Source: CBDCME01 sp965218865 (lineage in GTDB: Bacteria; Pseudomonadota; Alphaproteobacteria; JAAXGF01). Taken from it: a stretch of 64,000 bases of DNA. The notes beneath the pieces are model-generated. The model worked only from the letters and a program-made list of their open reading frames with translations, ran no database searches and was not told where the DNA came from. The stretch covers positions 1 to 64,000 of the forward strand of contig CBDCME010000037.1 of the NCBI GenBank assembly GCA_965218865.1, in the 5' to 3' direction. Within the stretch, counting starts at the first letter, position 1. Every line of letters begins with the position of its first letter. This document shows positions 25,658-34,659 of the stretch, one piece after another. A program made the position numbers and the translations under genes.

Positions 25658-26425
25658 TCAATCTTGGTCTGTCATCTTGTCGCCTTGATCGTCGGACCGC
25701 CGACGGGCCCGTCGAGAAAGGATATTGAGACCTTCGACGAGCCCTGAAAATGCCATGGCGGCATAGATGTAGCCCTTGGGTACATGGGCGCCGAAACCTT
25801 CGGCGATCAACGTCGTCCCGATCAAGAGCAAGAATCCCAGGGCAAGCATTACGACCGTCGGATTGGCGTGAATAAAGTTTGCCAGGGGACCGGCGGCGAA
25901 CAGCATGAGGCCGACAGCCGTGATCACCCCGATCACAATGAACGGCACATGAGGAGTCATGCCCACGGCGGTGATAATGCTGTCCAAGGAAATTACCAGG
26001 TCCAATAGCAGGATCTGTCCGACGACGGCGGCAACGCTAGCGGAGGCCTTGGCGGGGCCGAAAACGTTCGGGCTCGGGTCCGGATCCAATTTTTCGTGGA
26101 TTTCCTTGGTTGCCATCCATACGAGAAACAGACCGCCAACGATCAAAATAAGATCACGCCACGAAACGCCGTGGTCGAATAGGGTGATTATCGGCTGTGT
26201 AAGCTGAAGGATGAAGGCCACCGCTCCAAGTAGAACCAGCCGCAAAACCAGCGCGCCAGAAATTCCCAGGCGCCGAGCGCGTGGACGATGGGCCTCGGGA
26301 AGCGTGTTCGTGAGAACTGAAATGAAGATCAGATTGTCGATTCCGAGCACGACCTCCATCACGACGAGCATCACGAGGGCTGTCCAGGCGGTCGGATCGG
26401 CGGCGAGTGAGACGAAGGTTTCCAT
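25658..26425 (-). CDS. TerC family integral membrane protein
   Basis: 255 residues, read convergent to nuoG. TerC hallmarks are clear: VMEVVLGIDNLIFISVLTN with the conserved GxDN, and DLVISLDSIITAVGMT, with seven hydrophobic helices and a charged tail RRARRRSDDQGDK. The family includes proteins linked to metal ion export or metal loading of exported proteins, and to tellurite resistance; the substrate here cannot be told. No cyclic-nucleotide or CBS extension is present. It appears to stand alone, and the upstream 300 bp contain an IS30 relic. Confidence 0.85.
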   Translation of the reverse strand: METFVSLAADPTAWTALVMLVVMEVVLGIDNLIFISVLTNTLPEAHRPRARRLGISGALVLRLVLLGAVAFILQLTQPIITLFDHGVSWRDLILIVGGLFLVWMATKEIHEKLDPDPSPNVFGPAKASASVAAVVGQILLLDLVISLDSIITAVGMTPHVPFIVIGVITAVGLMLFAAGPLANFIHANPTVVMLALGFLLLIGTTLIAEGFGAHVPKGYIYAAMAFSGLVEGLNILSRRARRRSDDQGDKMTDQD

Positions 26426-26489
26426 GATCGACGAGATCCGACTTTATCGGTGCGGGATGAGAAAAATCAAACCGTCCAACCTGGGCCGA

Positions 26490-26556
26490 TCATATTGCGT
26501 TCCCATGGCAACATCATACCGGCATTGCACGTGTTTTTGGGAATTTAGGCCATTGT
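26490..26556. mobile_element. Relic end of an IS30-type element
   Basis: The stretch from GATCATATTGCGTTCCCAT to GGGAATTTAGG matches, with scattered changes, the right end of the IS30 element at about 29255-29325 (GATCATATTGTGTTCCCAT ... GAGTTTAGG). It includes a degraded form of the inverted-repeat core (CGGCATTGCAC against CGGTGTTGCAC). No transposase is attached. The rest of 26426-26726 shows nothing I can name. Confidence 0.65.
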
Positions 26557-28289
26557 GTATGGGGTCATGCGGTCGCCGCGCGCGAGTCTCGATCCTCGCG
26601 CTGGAGGGTCGATTAAGGACAAGGCGTCCCGGAGTCCAGGTTTCCGGCCAGCGGGCGGTTCCAGGAGGCCGCCCGTCTGCTAATCTATCGGTTCGCGAAA
26701 ATGAGCTTGTCGGGGAATTGCGCGATATGAACAGGGCGGAAAAACGCCGGCGGAAAAAAGAGGCGGAAAAAGCGTCCAGGAAATTAAAGCGTGGAGGCGC
26801 GGCAAATCGTGCGACCGAGCAACGGATGCTGTCGATCCAAAAAGCGCTTGACCTTGCGGTACGTCACCACGCCGCGGGCCGCTTGGCACGGGCCGAAAGT
26901 ATTTACCAAGAGGTGTTGCTCGCCGACCCCTCTCAGCCCGTCGCCTTGCATATGATGGGTGTGATCGCCCTTCATGTGGGAAAAAACGGTGTTGCCGTCG
27001 AACTCATCGCGAGGGCCCTCGCCAACAAGCCCGATTACGCCGCGGCGCGCAACAACCTGGGTATCGCGCTCCGGAACCTCGGGAAGCTGGACGATGCCGT
27101 GGCGAGCTACCGCGAGGCCCTGGCCATCAAGCCCGATTACGCCGCGGTGCACAACAATCTCGGCAACGCGCTCAAGGACCTTGGCAAGCTGAATGATGCC
27201 GTGGCGAGCTATCGAAGGAGCCTCGCCGTCAAGCCCGATTTTTCGGAGGCGCATTACAACCTCGGCAACGCGCTCAAGGATCTGGGGAAACCGGATGATG
27301 CCTTGGCCGCCTACCGCGAGACCCTCGCGATCGAACCCGATCACGCCGAGGCGCTCAACAATCTCGGCAACGTGCTCAAGGATCTCGGCCGTCTTGCCGA
27401 GGCCAAGGCCGCGTTCGACCGAGTATTTTGCATAAAGCATGGAGGACCCTGGTGGAACGCCGCGACATTCACCGATGACGATGGCGCGTCACCGGTGGCC
27501 GCAGCAGTGGTCACCTCGACTTTCAAGCTGCGCGATAATATGGATCAGCTCGAGTACCTTATCGCCAAGGGCCGAATCGACCCTTCGTTCCAACGTTTGG
27601 CCGACCGCTTTCGCGCGGTTCTCGCCGAGATACAGCCAGGGCCCGAGTCCGACACCAAACTGACTCCCAGCCATTTGGCGTGTCTCGGCTCCTCCTTCAA
27701 TCGGGTCGTTCACTATGGCGAGGCGCCACGCATCGGCCCGGGCGCGGTCAACGGGTCGCTTGACTTCAAGGGAATCGAGGAGCGTTATCTTTCGTCTCCG
27801 GTGTCGGTTACGACGTTGGATGACTTTCTCACGCCCGAGGCGTTGCGAGGGCTGCGTGATTTTTGCCTCGAGTCGACGATTTCTTCGCCTGCGACGGCAC
27901 CAAATTCGTGAGTAGCGATCTCGCCAGTGGGTTCAATTGCGACCTCCTCTACCAGGTGGCCGAGGAGACGAGGGCGCGCTTGCCGAGGGTTCTCGCCGGT
28001 CACCAACTCGCCAATATGTGGATCTATCGCTGTAACAACCAAAGCGAGGGCGTGGCCGCGCATACCGACGAGGGCGCGGTGACCATAAATTTCTGGATCA
28101 CGCCCAACGACGCCAATCGGGTTCCCGATCGCGGCGGTCTCATCGTCCATACCAAGGAGAGGCCCGACAGCTGGGACTGGCGCTACTACAAAAGCAAGAA
28201 ATACACCCCGGCCGTCAGACGGGAGATCGCCGAATTTCTTGCCGAAGCCGATACCGTCACCATCCCCTATCGCGAAAACCGGTCCCGCT

Positions 28290-29320
28290 GGATTCACATC
28301 TCAAGTGCAACACCGAGGTTTATGAGGAAGGCCTCGGCGGGAGTTTTGAAACCGAGGCATTTTCTGGGTGTGGAATTGAGGCACCAGGTGAGGTCGTCGA
28401 CGTCACGGGGTGTGTAGTCGGTGATGTTGGTTTTGCGGGGCATATCTCGTCGGAGTAAGCCGTTGGTGTTCTCGATGGTGCCGCGCTGCCATGGCGAGTG
28501 GGGATCGCAGAAATAGGCGTGTAAACCGAGTTGGTTCTCCAGTTCGCGATGGCCGGCGAATTCGGAGCCGTTGTCGAAAGTGATGGTCTGGCGGGCGCGG
28601 TCGGGAAGGCAGCCGAGGCTCGCCTGCACGGCCTCGCGGGTTTCCCGCGCGGTTTTGCTTTCCAAACAAGCAGTGAGCGTGAAACGAGTCATGCGTTCAC
28701 ACAGGGTCAGCAGGTTGGCCCGCTGGGTGCGGAACTGCATCAGGTCTCCTTCCCAATGCCCGAATTCTTAGCGCGAGGCCACGGTTTCCGGGCGTTGCGC
28801 GATCGGACGGCGGTTGGGGATCGGTTCCCGGCGGCGCTTGAAATAGCGCCGTCCCTGCCCCCGGGTTTAACCCGGGGCAAGAAACGATACAGCCTTTCCG
28901 GGCGCACCTTGGTCCGGTAGATGAAGCGGTAGATTGTCTCGGGGCTCACGGTGTGCTCTGATCCGTCGAGCTTGAGCCTGCCGGCAATCTGCTCCGGCGA
29001 CCATCCCTTGAGCGAAGTCGGTCGCGGACCCAGTCGCCGAGCCGGCTCAGGCGCTCGATCCGCGATACCCTCCGACACCGCGATAGGGCGATACGTTCCG
29101 CCGATGCTGCCTTGTAGCCGCCCTTGGGCAGCGAATTCCGCTTCAACTCACGCCAAATGGTGGTCGGGTGCCGGCCCATCAGGCGAGCAATTTCGCGACG
29201 AGATTTACCGGCTTCATGAAGCCAGTAAATCTCAATTCGATCGTCAAATACGAGCTGATCATATTGTGTTCCCATAGCAACTCCAGATCATACCGGTGTT
29301 GCACTTGGTTTGTGAGTTTA
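28290..29320 (-). mobile_element. IS30 family insertion sequence
   Basis: About 1.03 kb with inverted ends: CAAGTGCAACACCG on the left near 28302 and CGGTGTTGCACTTG on the right near 29293. Weaker similarity extends outward to TCACA on both sides. It sits inside the 2-oxoglutarate oxygenase part of the TPR gene, whose reading sense resumes on the far side. I could not fix the exact outer bases or the target duplication. Confidence 0.85.
28294..29275 (-). pseudogene. IS30 transposase, split over three frames
   Basis: Read from 29275: an N-terminal helix-turn-helix (REIARLMGRHPTTIWRELKR), then WSPEQIAGRLKLD with SPETIYRFIY in a second frame, then the DDE part in a third frame, where HWEGDLMQF, TITFDNGSEFAGH and HSPWQRGTIENTNGLLR supply D, D and E. 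Two shifts (about 29000 and 28770) break it, so this copy is probably inactive unless the shifts are sequence errors. The gene runs to the left inverted repeat. Confidence 0.8.
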
Positions 29321-29583
29321 GGGGGCTTTGTTCCACTCGAACCTTTTCCACAAGTCGGACCAGATCCACTTCAAGGACGGATTCGAGAATCGCAGAATGA
29401 ACATCACCTTGCTCTTCGGCAAGCTCGAAGGCTGAACAGGGGATAAAGCGTTTCAGTCAGGTGGGACGCGTTTCGAGCGAATCCGGCAAAAATCCCCGAA
29501 TTGGCTCGAACTCGACAAGATCAAGCCCCAAAATTCAGCCGCCGCGGGAGCCGCTGAAATCCCCCTGCCCTCGCGGTCTCAGC

Positions 29584-29721
29584 GTCTGTTCGAAAATGCG
29601 CGTCCACGCATTTTTTGCGTCTGTTCCGGCCCTCTCCCCCTCCCGGCCAGCCACGAGAGTATGCTGATATGGGTGGCCGGGAGGGGGAGAGGGCCGGTGC
29701 CGCGAGTTTTCGAACAAACTG
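29584..29721 (+). repeat. Hairpin repeat family H, copy 3
   Basis: Begins GTCTGTTCGAAAATGCGCG and ends CGCGAGTTTTCGAACAAACTG, with the same GC-rich arms (CTCCCCCTCCCGGCCA / TGGCCGGGAGGGGGAG) and a loop containing GCTGATAT. The remaining parts of 29436-29940 contain no gene that I can support. Confidence 0.85.
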
Positions 29722-29940
29722 TCAGCGCCAGGCAACAGGAACAATTTTTAGTCGCGGTTGAGGGTTCGGGATGAGTGGGATCGTGCTCGGTGCACGGGGT
29801 TCGGGGAGCCCCGAGCTTGCCTCGACGACGTCATGGGGACTGCTCGAAGCCACCGGACGGCGTTTTCGGATTCGACAGGCACACCGGTCCGCCCGCGCCG
29901 CTCGGCGGCACGTCCCGGTCCGGGGGAGAGGCGTGCTGTC

Positions 29941-31737
29941 TCAGGCGATGGGCGCGGTCATGATCGCGTCGAGGGCCTCCTGCGCCCGGGCGGCATAGTG
30001 CCGGTTGGCCTCGGGCAGATAACGGAAGCGTCCGTCGCAGCGCACGATGGCGATGGCCGCGTTGGTCAAGCAGGCGAGATTTCTGGGCAGGTGACGCACG
30101 TAGGCCCGGCATCGGTCTTCGTCGTAGGTGAAGTCGCGCACGTAGTGCAGGCGGTTCTCGATATGCCAGTGGTTGCGCACCAGTTCGAGCAACTCCTCGG
30201 GTCCGGCGCGCTCTGCGCCGAGCGAGGTGAGGCTCCAGGTCACCTTGATGCTGCGCTTGCCGGTCTTGAGGATCTCGCGTTCGCGCTCGATGCGCATGGC
30301 CTGGCGTCGCCCGTGGAGGTTGGCGTAGCCGTCCCACTCGGCAGCGGAGAGGTCGACGACGGCGCAGCGTCGGCGCTCGATGCGGCCATGGCCCTTGTCG
30401 ACGGTTTCGTGCCAGAGCGCATCGCTGAAGTCGATCGCCTTGAGGTCTTCGAAGATCATCTCCTGGTTGTCCTTGACCGCGCTCATCACGTAGTCGGCGC
30501 GACGCCCGAGCAGGCAGCGCGCGGTCTCGTGCTGAGCGTGCATCGCGTCCATGGTGACGATCCGGCCTGTGAGGTCGAGGCCGCTGGAGAGTTCGCGCAC
30601 GGCCGGGATTTCGTTGCTCTTGCGGTCGACCTCGACCTGCCCGAGGACCACGCCGGTGTCGTGCTCGACCGCCGCCACCATCATCCTGCGCCCGTCTTCG
30701 GTCTGCTTCGAGGCGCCGCGCAGATCCTTTCCGTCCATGGCGACCGGCGCGTGCGCGCTGCCATGCTGGCCGGTCCACTGGCTAATCGCGTTGTCCAGGG
30801 TCTCTGGCGGCAGGGCGGTGAGGGTCTTGTGGAAGGTGGTGATCGCGGGCGGGGTGTAGCGCTGTTTGGAAGGGCTCCAGAACGCACCCACCGCCTCGAG
30901 CTGCTCCTGGGAGAGCAGGGCGGCGAACTGGGCGAACGCGTTCACCCCCCGGTATCCGGCAAGCCGGGCGGCGACGGCGATCACCAGAATGGTGTTGAGC
31001 GCATAGCGCTTGCCCCGGGCATGGCGGTACTCGGGCACCTCACCCAGACACTCGAACAGGCTGCGCAGCCGGGGCGCGGCCATCGGCTCGGTGTGCTGCT
31101 CGGCGTTCCAGTGTGCCGGCATCCCGGTACGGCTCAGCGCCTCGGGGGCGCCGTCTGTCAGTCCGAACACGAAGACCTCCTTGGGCTGACCGTGGTGGCG
31201 CCAGCGCGCTGCCCCTCCGGGCTCACGGGCAAAGCCCCGCGTCAGCCCCAGAGAGCGCCAGTTCGACGCGCGGTAGCAGGTGCCGGCAAATCGCGAGACG
31301 TCCACGAACGTCTCCGCCAGAAGAGCCGGATATCCGTGCACCGCCTGGATGTCCTCAGACAGCCGCCGCAGGCTCAGCCCCAGCACACGGGAGGCCAGGT
31401 TCGGCACTCGGCCAGGCGTCAGAATGACGAAGCGCGAGTTGTTGGCGATCAGATGCAGACGCCGGAACTGCTGCTCGGCCGACCACCCGATCCAGCGATC
31501 ACGCGCGCCCAGCTTGAACGCGCCGGGCTGCCAGCCGATCAGTGCGAGCCAGGTCTCGCCATGCACCGCGACATGGCGCAGGCCCTTGCCGATGACGCCG
31601 TGGAACGCCAGGTAGTGGTGCTGCTCCACCAACCGGTCCCAGCGCCGGTGCTCCTGCGCGCCCCAGGTCGGACGCACCGTGACCGCGCGCAAATCAATGG
31701 ACGAATCCGAGACCGGCAGCGTCGCCATGACCGGCAC
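29941..31737 (-). CDS. ISAs1-family transposase with N-terminal DruA-like (DUF4338) domain
   Basis: 598 residues. The N-terminal ~200 residues (HHYLAFHGVIGKGLRHVAV, RDRWIGWSAEQQFRRLHLI, NNSRFVILTPGRVPNLASRV, AETFVDVSRFAGTCYRASNW) match what I know as DUF4338, the domain of Druantia protein DruA. The C-terminal ~370 residues are an ISAs1-type DDE transposase: LRSLFECLGEVPEYRHARGK, VAMDGKDLRGASKQ, IVTMDAMHAQHETA, and NHWHIENRLHYVRDFTYDED. The frame is intact, so the protein may be active. I could not find convincing terminal inverted repeats in the flanks (29758-29940 and 31738-31787), so the element ends are not given. It lies directly downstream of the broken cyclase gene. Start choice is uncertain; ATG of MATLPVSD four codons in is an alternative. 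Confidence 0.85.
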   Translation of the reverse strand: MPVMATLPVSDSSIDLRAVTVRPTWGAQEHRRWDRLVEQHHYLAFHGVIGKGLRHVAVHGETWLALIGWQPGAFKLGARDRWIGWSAEQQFRRLHLIANNSRFVILTPGRVPNLASRVLGLSLRRLSEDIQAVHGYPALLAETFVDVSRFAGTCYRASNWRSLGLTRGFAREPGGAARWRHHGQPKEVFVFGLTDGAPEALSRTGMPAHWNAEQHTEPMAAPRLRSLFECLGEVPEYRHARGKRYALNTILVIAVAARLAGYRGVNAFAQFAALLSQEQLEAVGAFWSPSKQRYTPPAITTFHKTLTALPPETLDNAISQWTGQHGSAHAPVAMDGKDLRGASKQTEDGRRMMVAAVEHDTGVVLGQVEVDRKSNEIPAVRELSSGLDLTGRIVTMDAMHAQHETARCLLGRRADYVMSAVKDNQEMIFEDLKAIDFSDALWHETVDKGHGRIERRRCAVVDLSAAEWDGYANLHGRRQAMRIEREREILKTGKRSIKVTWSLTSLGAERAGPEELLELVRNHWHIENRLHYVRDFTYDEDRCRAYVRHLPRNLACLTNAAIAIVRCDGRFRYLPEANRHYAARAQEALDAIMTAPIA

Positions 31738-31787
31738 ACTGCCACACCGAGAATGAAATGGCCAGCGCCGCGATCACCTCACCCTGA

Positions 31788-32627
31788 TCACTGGGCGGAC
31801 AAAAAACTAGCCCTGCGCCAGGCAATCTCGTAAAGCGAAACGGGATCGGGGATGCCCTTTAACACCCGAGGTCCGAGTTCTGTCGCCGGAAACTGCCCGT
31901 TTAGGCCATCAATCACGACTTTGGAGATCGCGATGGCGTTGGCGGCCGCCTCTTGGCAAATCCGAGCAGCCATCTGAACGGTCACGCCGAAAAGGTCGTT
32001 GTTGTCCTCGATTGGCTCGCCGGCGTGGATGCCAATTCGCACTCGCAACCGTTCGCTGCTGGAGCGACTGAAGTCATCAAGGGATCGCTGAATCGCTCAG
32101 GCGCTCGCCACCGCCGCGGCGACGTTGTCGAAGGAGGCCATGATCCCGTCCCCAGTGTGTTTCACCTCGCGGCCACCCTCGTCCCGCTAGGCTCTTCGGA
32201 CGATCGAGTCGTGAGCGCGGACCATCTCCACGGATCGGACATCTCCTAGCCGGGAGGTCATGCCCGTGGAATCAACAATGTCCGTAAACATCACTGCTCG
32301 AAATGCAGCATCAGGCGCGGATTCGCCACCGGGATCGACCGCTGGGGGATCGGACACCCGCCCTAGAAAAGCCTCGACCGCCGAAAGATCGACCGGGATC
32401 ACATCTTTCGCCACGTCGCCGTGGGCCTCGTCATGGACCCGCATCGCGGTTTCGATGTCAGGTGAATCGATCAGGCAGAAGCCTGTCCCCCGCGCCTCGT
32501 CGAACCAGTAGGTCAGGAACCGTACGCCGTACCGGACTTGGACCTCGAGGTCCTTGCGGTGCGCCTCGGCGATGTCCGCCGCGGTCAGCCCCCTCATATC
32601 GTGTCGATCAAGGAATATCGGCATCTG
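31788..32627 (-). pseudogene. DUF4242 plus class III adenylate/guanylate cyclase, two in-frame stops
   Basis: ATG 32627 starts MPIFLDRHDMRGLTAADIAE, a DUF4242-like ferredoxin-fold domain of about 90 residues. A class III cyclase catalytic domain follows: FRAVMFTDIVDST with the first metal aspartate, KHTGDGIMASFD with the second, and RVRIGIHAGEP. The frame is continuous, but codons TAG (in RRA*RDEGG, near 32187) and TGA (in VASA*AIQRS, near 32098) interrupt it. They are substitutions, not indels, so this looks like true decay rather than sequence error. Functional relatives make cAMP or cGMP. The end of the gene (YEIAWRR) lies about 50 bp from the ISAs1 transposase. Confidence 0.8.
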
Positions 32628-33047
32628 GCGTCCCGAGAAAATGGCCTGTACCCGCAGGATACCACCAAACATTGGCACAAAACCACTAGCCTCGCCCTCT
32701 CGTCGGCTCCTGGCCGAGAAGGTCTCGGCTAGATCAATCGAGCCATCTCCGATCACGGCTGCTTCACCCCCTTGAGCCGACGTCGCGGTCTTCTTCGACC
32801 GCGCATCCTCGGCCCCCACCCGATCCAGCGAACGGCCGAAAAAAATCCCTGACCGCGCGGAGGTATCCTCGCCGGGTGCTGGCCGCGAAACCGCGGACCG
32901 TCATGTCCTGCGCCGGCGCAAAGGGCTGATAACTTTGTCAGTCATGCTCCTGTCTTGAGAGTGGTTCGGGAAAACCACAATCCTCAACACAGGACATCCC
33001 GTAAGACCTCACCACCCGCACCCAAAAACTACCGCCAGAGCGGTTTA
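32628..33047. other. Non-coding stretch between the cyclase remnant and IS630
   Basis: Upstream region of the broken cyclase. Apart from the inverted repeat at 32948-32994 I see no gene, RNA or promoter that I can support. Confidence 0.4.
32948..32994. repeat. Imperfect 47-bp inverted repeat
   Basis: TCCTGT-TTGAG-GTGGTT pairs with AACCAC-CTCAA-ACAGGA around a CGGGAA loop. It could fold as a hairpin in RNA or DNA. There is no T-run after it, so a terminator is not well supported; it may be part of an old element end. Confidence 0.6.
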
Positions 33048-33059
33048 TACCAACCGCCC

Positions 33060-33665
33060 TTAACATTGACTTGTGCGAGCCCACGCTCTGAGGCCGATGG
33101 CCATGATCTTCCAAGGTTGGTCGGTCAGGTTGTTCCAGGCTTGGCAAGAGGCCTCGACGATGGCTTCATAGGAGTCGAAGACACGATTGGAGAGCCAGTT
33201 CTGGCGGAGGTATTGCCAGACATTTTCGGCGGGATTGAGCTCCGGGGACTTGGGTGGCAAAGGCACGAGGGAGATGTTCTCCGGGATGCCGAGTTTGGCA
33301 GTGGTGTGCCATGCGGCTTGGTCGAGCAGCACGACGGCATGGGCGTTTGGGGCAACGGCCCGGCTGATTTCCTCGAGATGCAGGTCCATGGCTTCAGTAT
33401 TGGCGCGCGGCATGACCAGCGCCGCGCCCTCACCGCGCTCGGGGCAGATGGCGCCGAAGAGATACGCCGAAGAGGTCCGTAGGTCCTTGACCTGGCGCGG
33501 GCGCGATCCCTTTGGGACCCACTGGCGCACCAGGCTGTTCTTCTGGCCGACGCGCATTTCATCTTGAAACCAAACCTCGATGGGCGTGTCCGGTGGCTGT
33601 GCCGCTACGATTTTCGCCAAGTGTTCGGGAAAACTTTTTTTTAAATTCCTCCTGTGCCCGCGCAT
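33060..33665 (-). CDS. IS630 transposase, second reading frame (DDE domain)
   Basis: Conserved sequence begins at FPEHLAKIVAAQPP just after the A8 run and supplies the catalytic triad: WFQDEMRVG, VVLLDQAAWHTT and LNPAENVWQYLRQ. It differs from copy 2 by only a few residues (WVPKGSRP/WAPKGSRP, SYEAIVE/SYEDIVE, IMAIGL/IMSIGL). The first ~12 residues before the A-run are probably not translated in this frame alone. Confidence 0.85.
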   Translation of the reverse strand: MRGHRRNLKKSFPEHLAKIVAAQPPDTPIEVWFQDEMRVGQKNSLVRQWVPKGSRPRQVKDLRTSSAYLFGAICPERGEGAALVMPRANTEAMDLHLEEISRAVAPNAHAVVLLDQAAWHTTAKLGIPENISLVPLPPKSPELNPAENVWQYLRQNWLSNRVFDSYEAIVEASCQAWNNLTDQPWKIMAIGLRAWARTSQC

Positions 33666-34134
33666 CCTGGCCGACGTGGCGCGGGCGCGCGGAAATATGC
33701 GAGAACCCGAGCGCGGCCAGCAGCTTGCCGACGCTCCGCTCGTGATAGTCCACGCCGAAGCGCGTTCGGATCAGTTGCTTGAGATCGATGCAGCGCCAGC
33801 GCACGACCCCATCCCGTTCGGGATCGGGACCGGCCTCGATAGCCCGCGAAAGCGCCGCCATTTGCGACGGCGTCAACCGACGCAACGCCCCGTTCGGCTT
33901 GCGGTCGATCAGACCGGCCGGACCTCCCGCGTTGAACCGGTGAACCCAGTCCCGCAACGTCTGCCGATCCATGCCGCCAATACCCGCCGCGCACGCTCGA
34001 TCCATCCCATCGTAGATGGCCGCCATCGACAAAAGCCGTCGCGCCTGGTTCCCATCATCGCTCCGTGCCGCAAGAACACGGACTCTTTCAGCATCAAAGT
34101 CGTTTCGCAAAGGAATCGTTGGCATTGAACACAC
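33559..34134 (-). CDS. IS630 transposase, first reading frame
   Basis: 191 residues including the helix-turn-helix region (MDRQTLRDWVHRFNAGGPAGLIDR) and the start of the catalytic domain up to an A8 run (EEFKKKFSR), after which the frame leaves the conserved sequence. The second frame (33060-33665) continues it. Both copies in this window have the same eight A bases, so production of full transposase by slippage on the A-run is likely. Confidence 0.85.
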   Translation of the reverse strand: MCSMPTIPLRNDFDAERVRVLAARSDDGNQARRLLSMAAIYDGMDRACAAGIGGMDRQTLRDWVHRFNAGGPAGLIDRKPNGALRRLTPSQMAALSRAIEAGPDPERDGVVRWRCIDLKQLIRTRFGVDYHERSVGKLLAALGFSHISARPRHVGQDARAQEEFKKKFSRTLGENRSGTATGHAHRGLVSR

Positions 34135-34216
34135 TCCCTTGTTGCCAACAACCTTGAATCACACAAAACCTAGCGTGTAAACCTTTGCGCGAGTCAAACT
34201 CTGGGGCGGTTGGTAT

Positions 34217-34659
34217 GAGTTTAATGGTCCGCTTACTCGGGCCTCGATACCCGAGACAGAGATGGAGCAAATTGTACAGCAGATTCGTGCCCACCCCGAG
34301 TTCCTCGACACGAATTTTGTAAGGGATGCGTACAGGTCGTTCGGGTTGGACGTCATGCCCGATCCGTTCAATTCCGATGTGTTGGCCCCAATAAAAAAAG
34401 CCCTGGTGTCGGAAGAACCACTGTCCGTTTTACGCCTGGGCGACGGTGAAACGAACATGCTGACTTATGGTGCCTACGCCAATACGCCCAACCTCGATCG
34501 CTATGCTTTCTCGGCCCATGTCGCTGATCAAAAGGATTCATTCCATATCGATAAGCTTTGGATGATCGTCCTGCGGGACCTGATGTTGGACGCGGTTCAT
34601 AGGGCCGATATCGTCGGTGTCGTAGGATTGTGGCGGTCAGGAAAAACCGAATTTAAGGG
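34217..34659 (+). pseudogene. GT-D type glycosyltransferase fragment between IS630 and IS256
   Basis: The frame is open from the IS630 end at 34217, and an ATG occurs at 34262. It contains LSVLRLGDGETNMLTYG, the LRxGDGE motif I associate with the GT-D glycosyltransferase fold, and LWRSGKTEFKG just before the IS256 left end at 34660. The frame then runs 31 bases into the IS and stops. The 5' end may be cut by IS630 and the 3' end is cut by IS256, so this is a central fragment. Confidence 0.65.

Larger units (their letters stand above)
26727..29435 (+). pseudogene. TPR protein with C-terminal 2-oxoglutarate oxygenase-like domain, split by a frameshift and an IS30
   Basis: ATG 26727 starts a basic segment (MNRAEKRRRKKEAEKASRKL) followed by about five tetratricopeptide repeats (for example AARNNLGIALRNLGKLDDAV). 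The C-terminal part, in a frame shifted by one base near 27881 (adding a T restores STIFFACDGTKF), holds AAHTDEGAVTINFWITP and GGLIVH, resembling the H-x-D...H core of Fe(II)/2-oxoglutarate oxygenases. The gene is then interrupted by IS30 at about 28290-29320. The final exon-like piece HSNLFHKSDQIHFKDG and ENRRMNITLLFG ends at TGA 29433-29435. Such fusions may hydroxylate peptides or act on glycans; that is family-level inference only. Confidence 0.75.
33048..34215 (-). mobile_element. IS630 family insertion sequence, copy 1
   Basis: 1,168 bp bounded by TACCAACCGCCC and GGGCGGTTGGTA, with TA at both outer ends as expected for TA-targeting IS630 elements. It is nearly identical to 47041-48208 but in the opposite orientation. 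It abuts the glycosyltransferase fragment at 34217. Confidence 0.93.
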
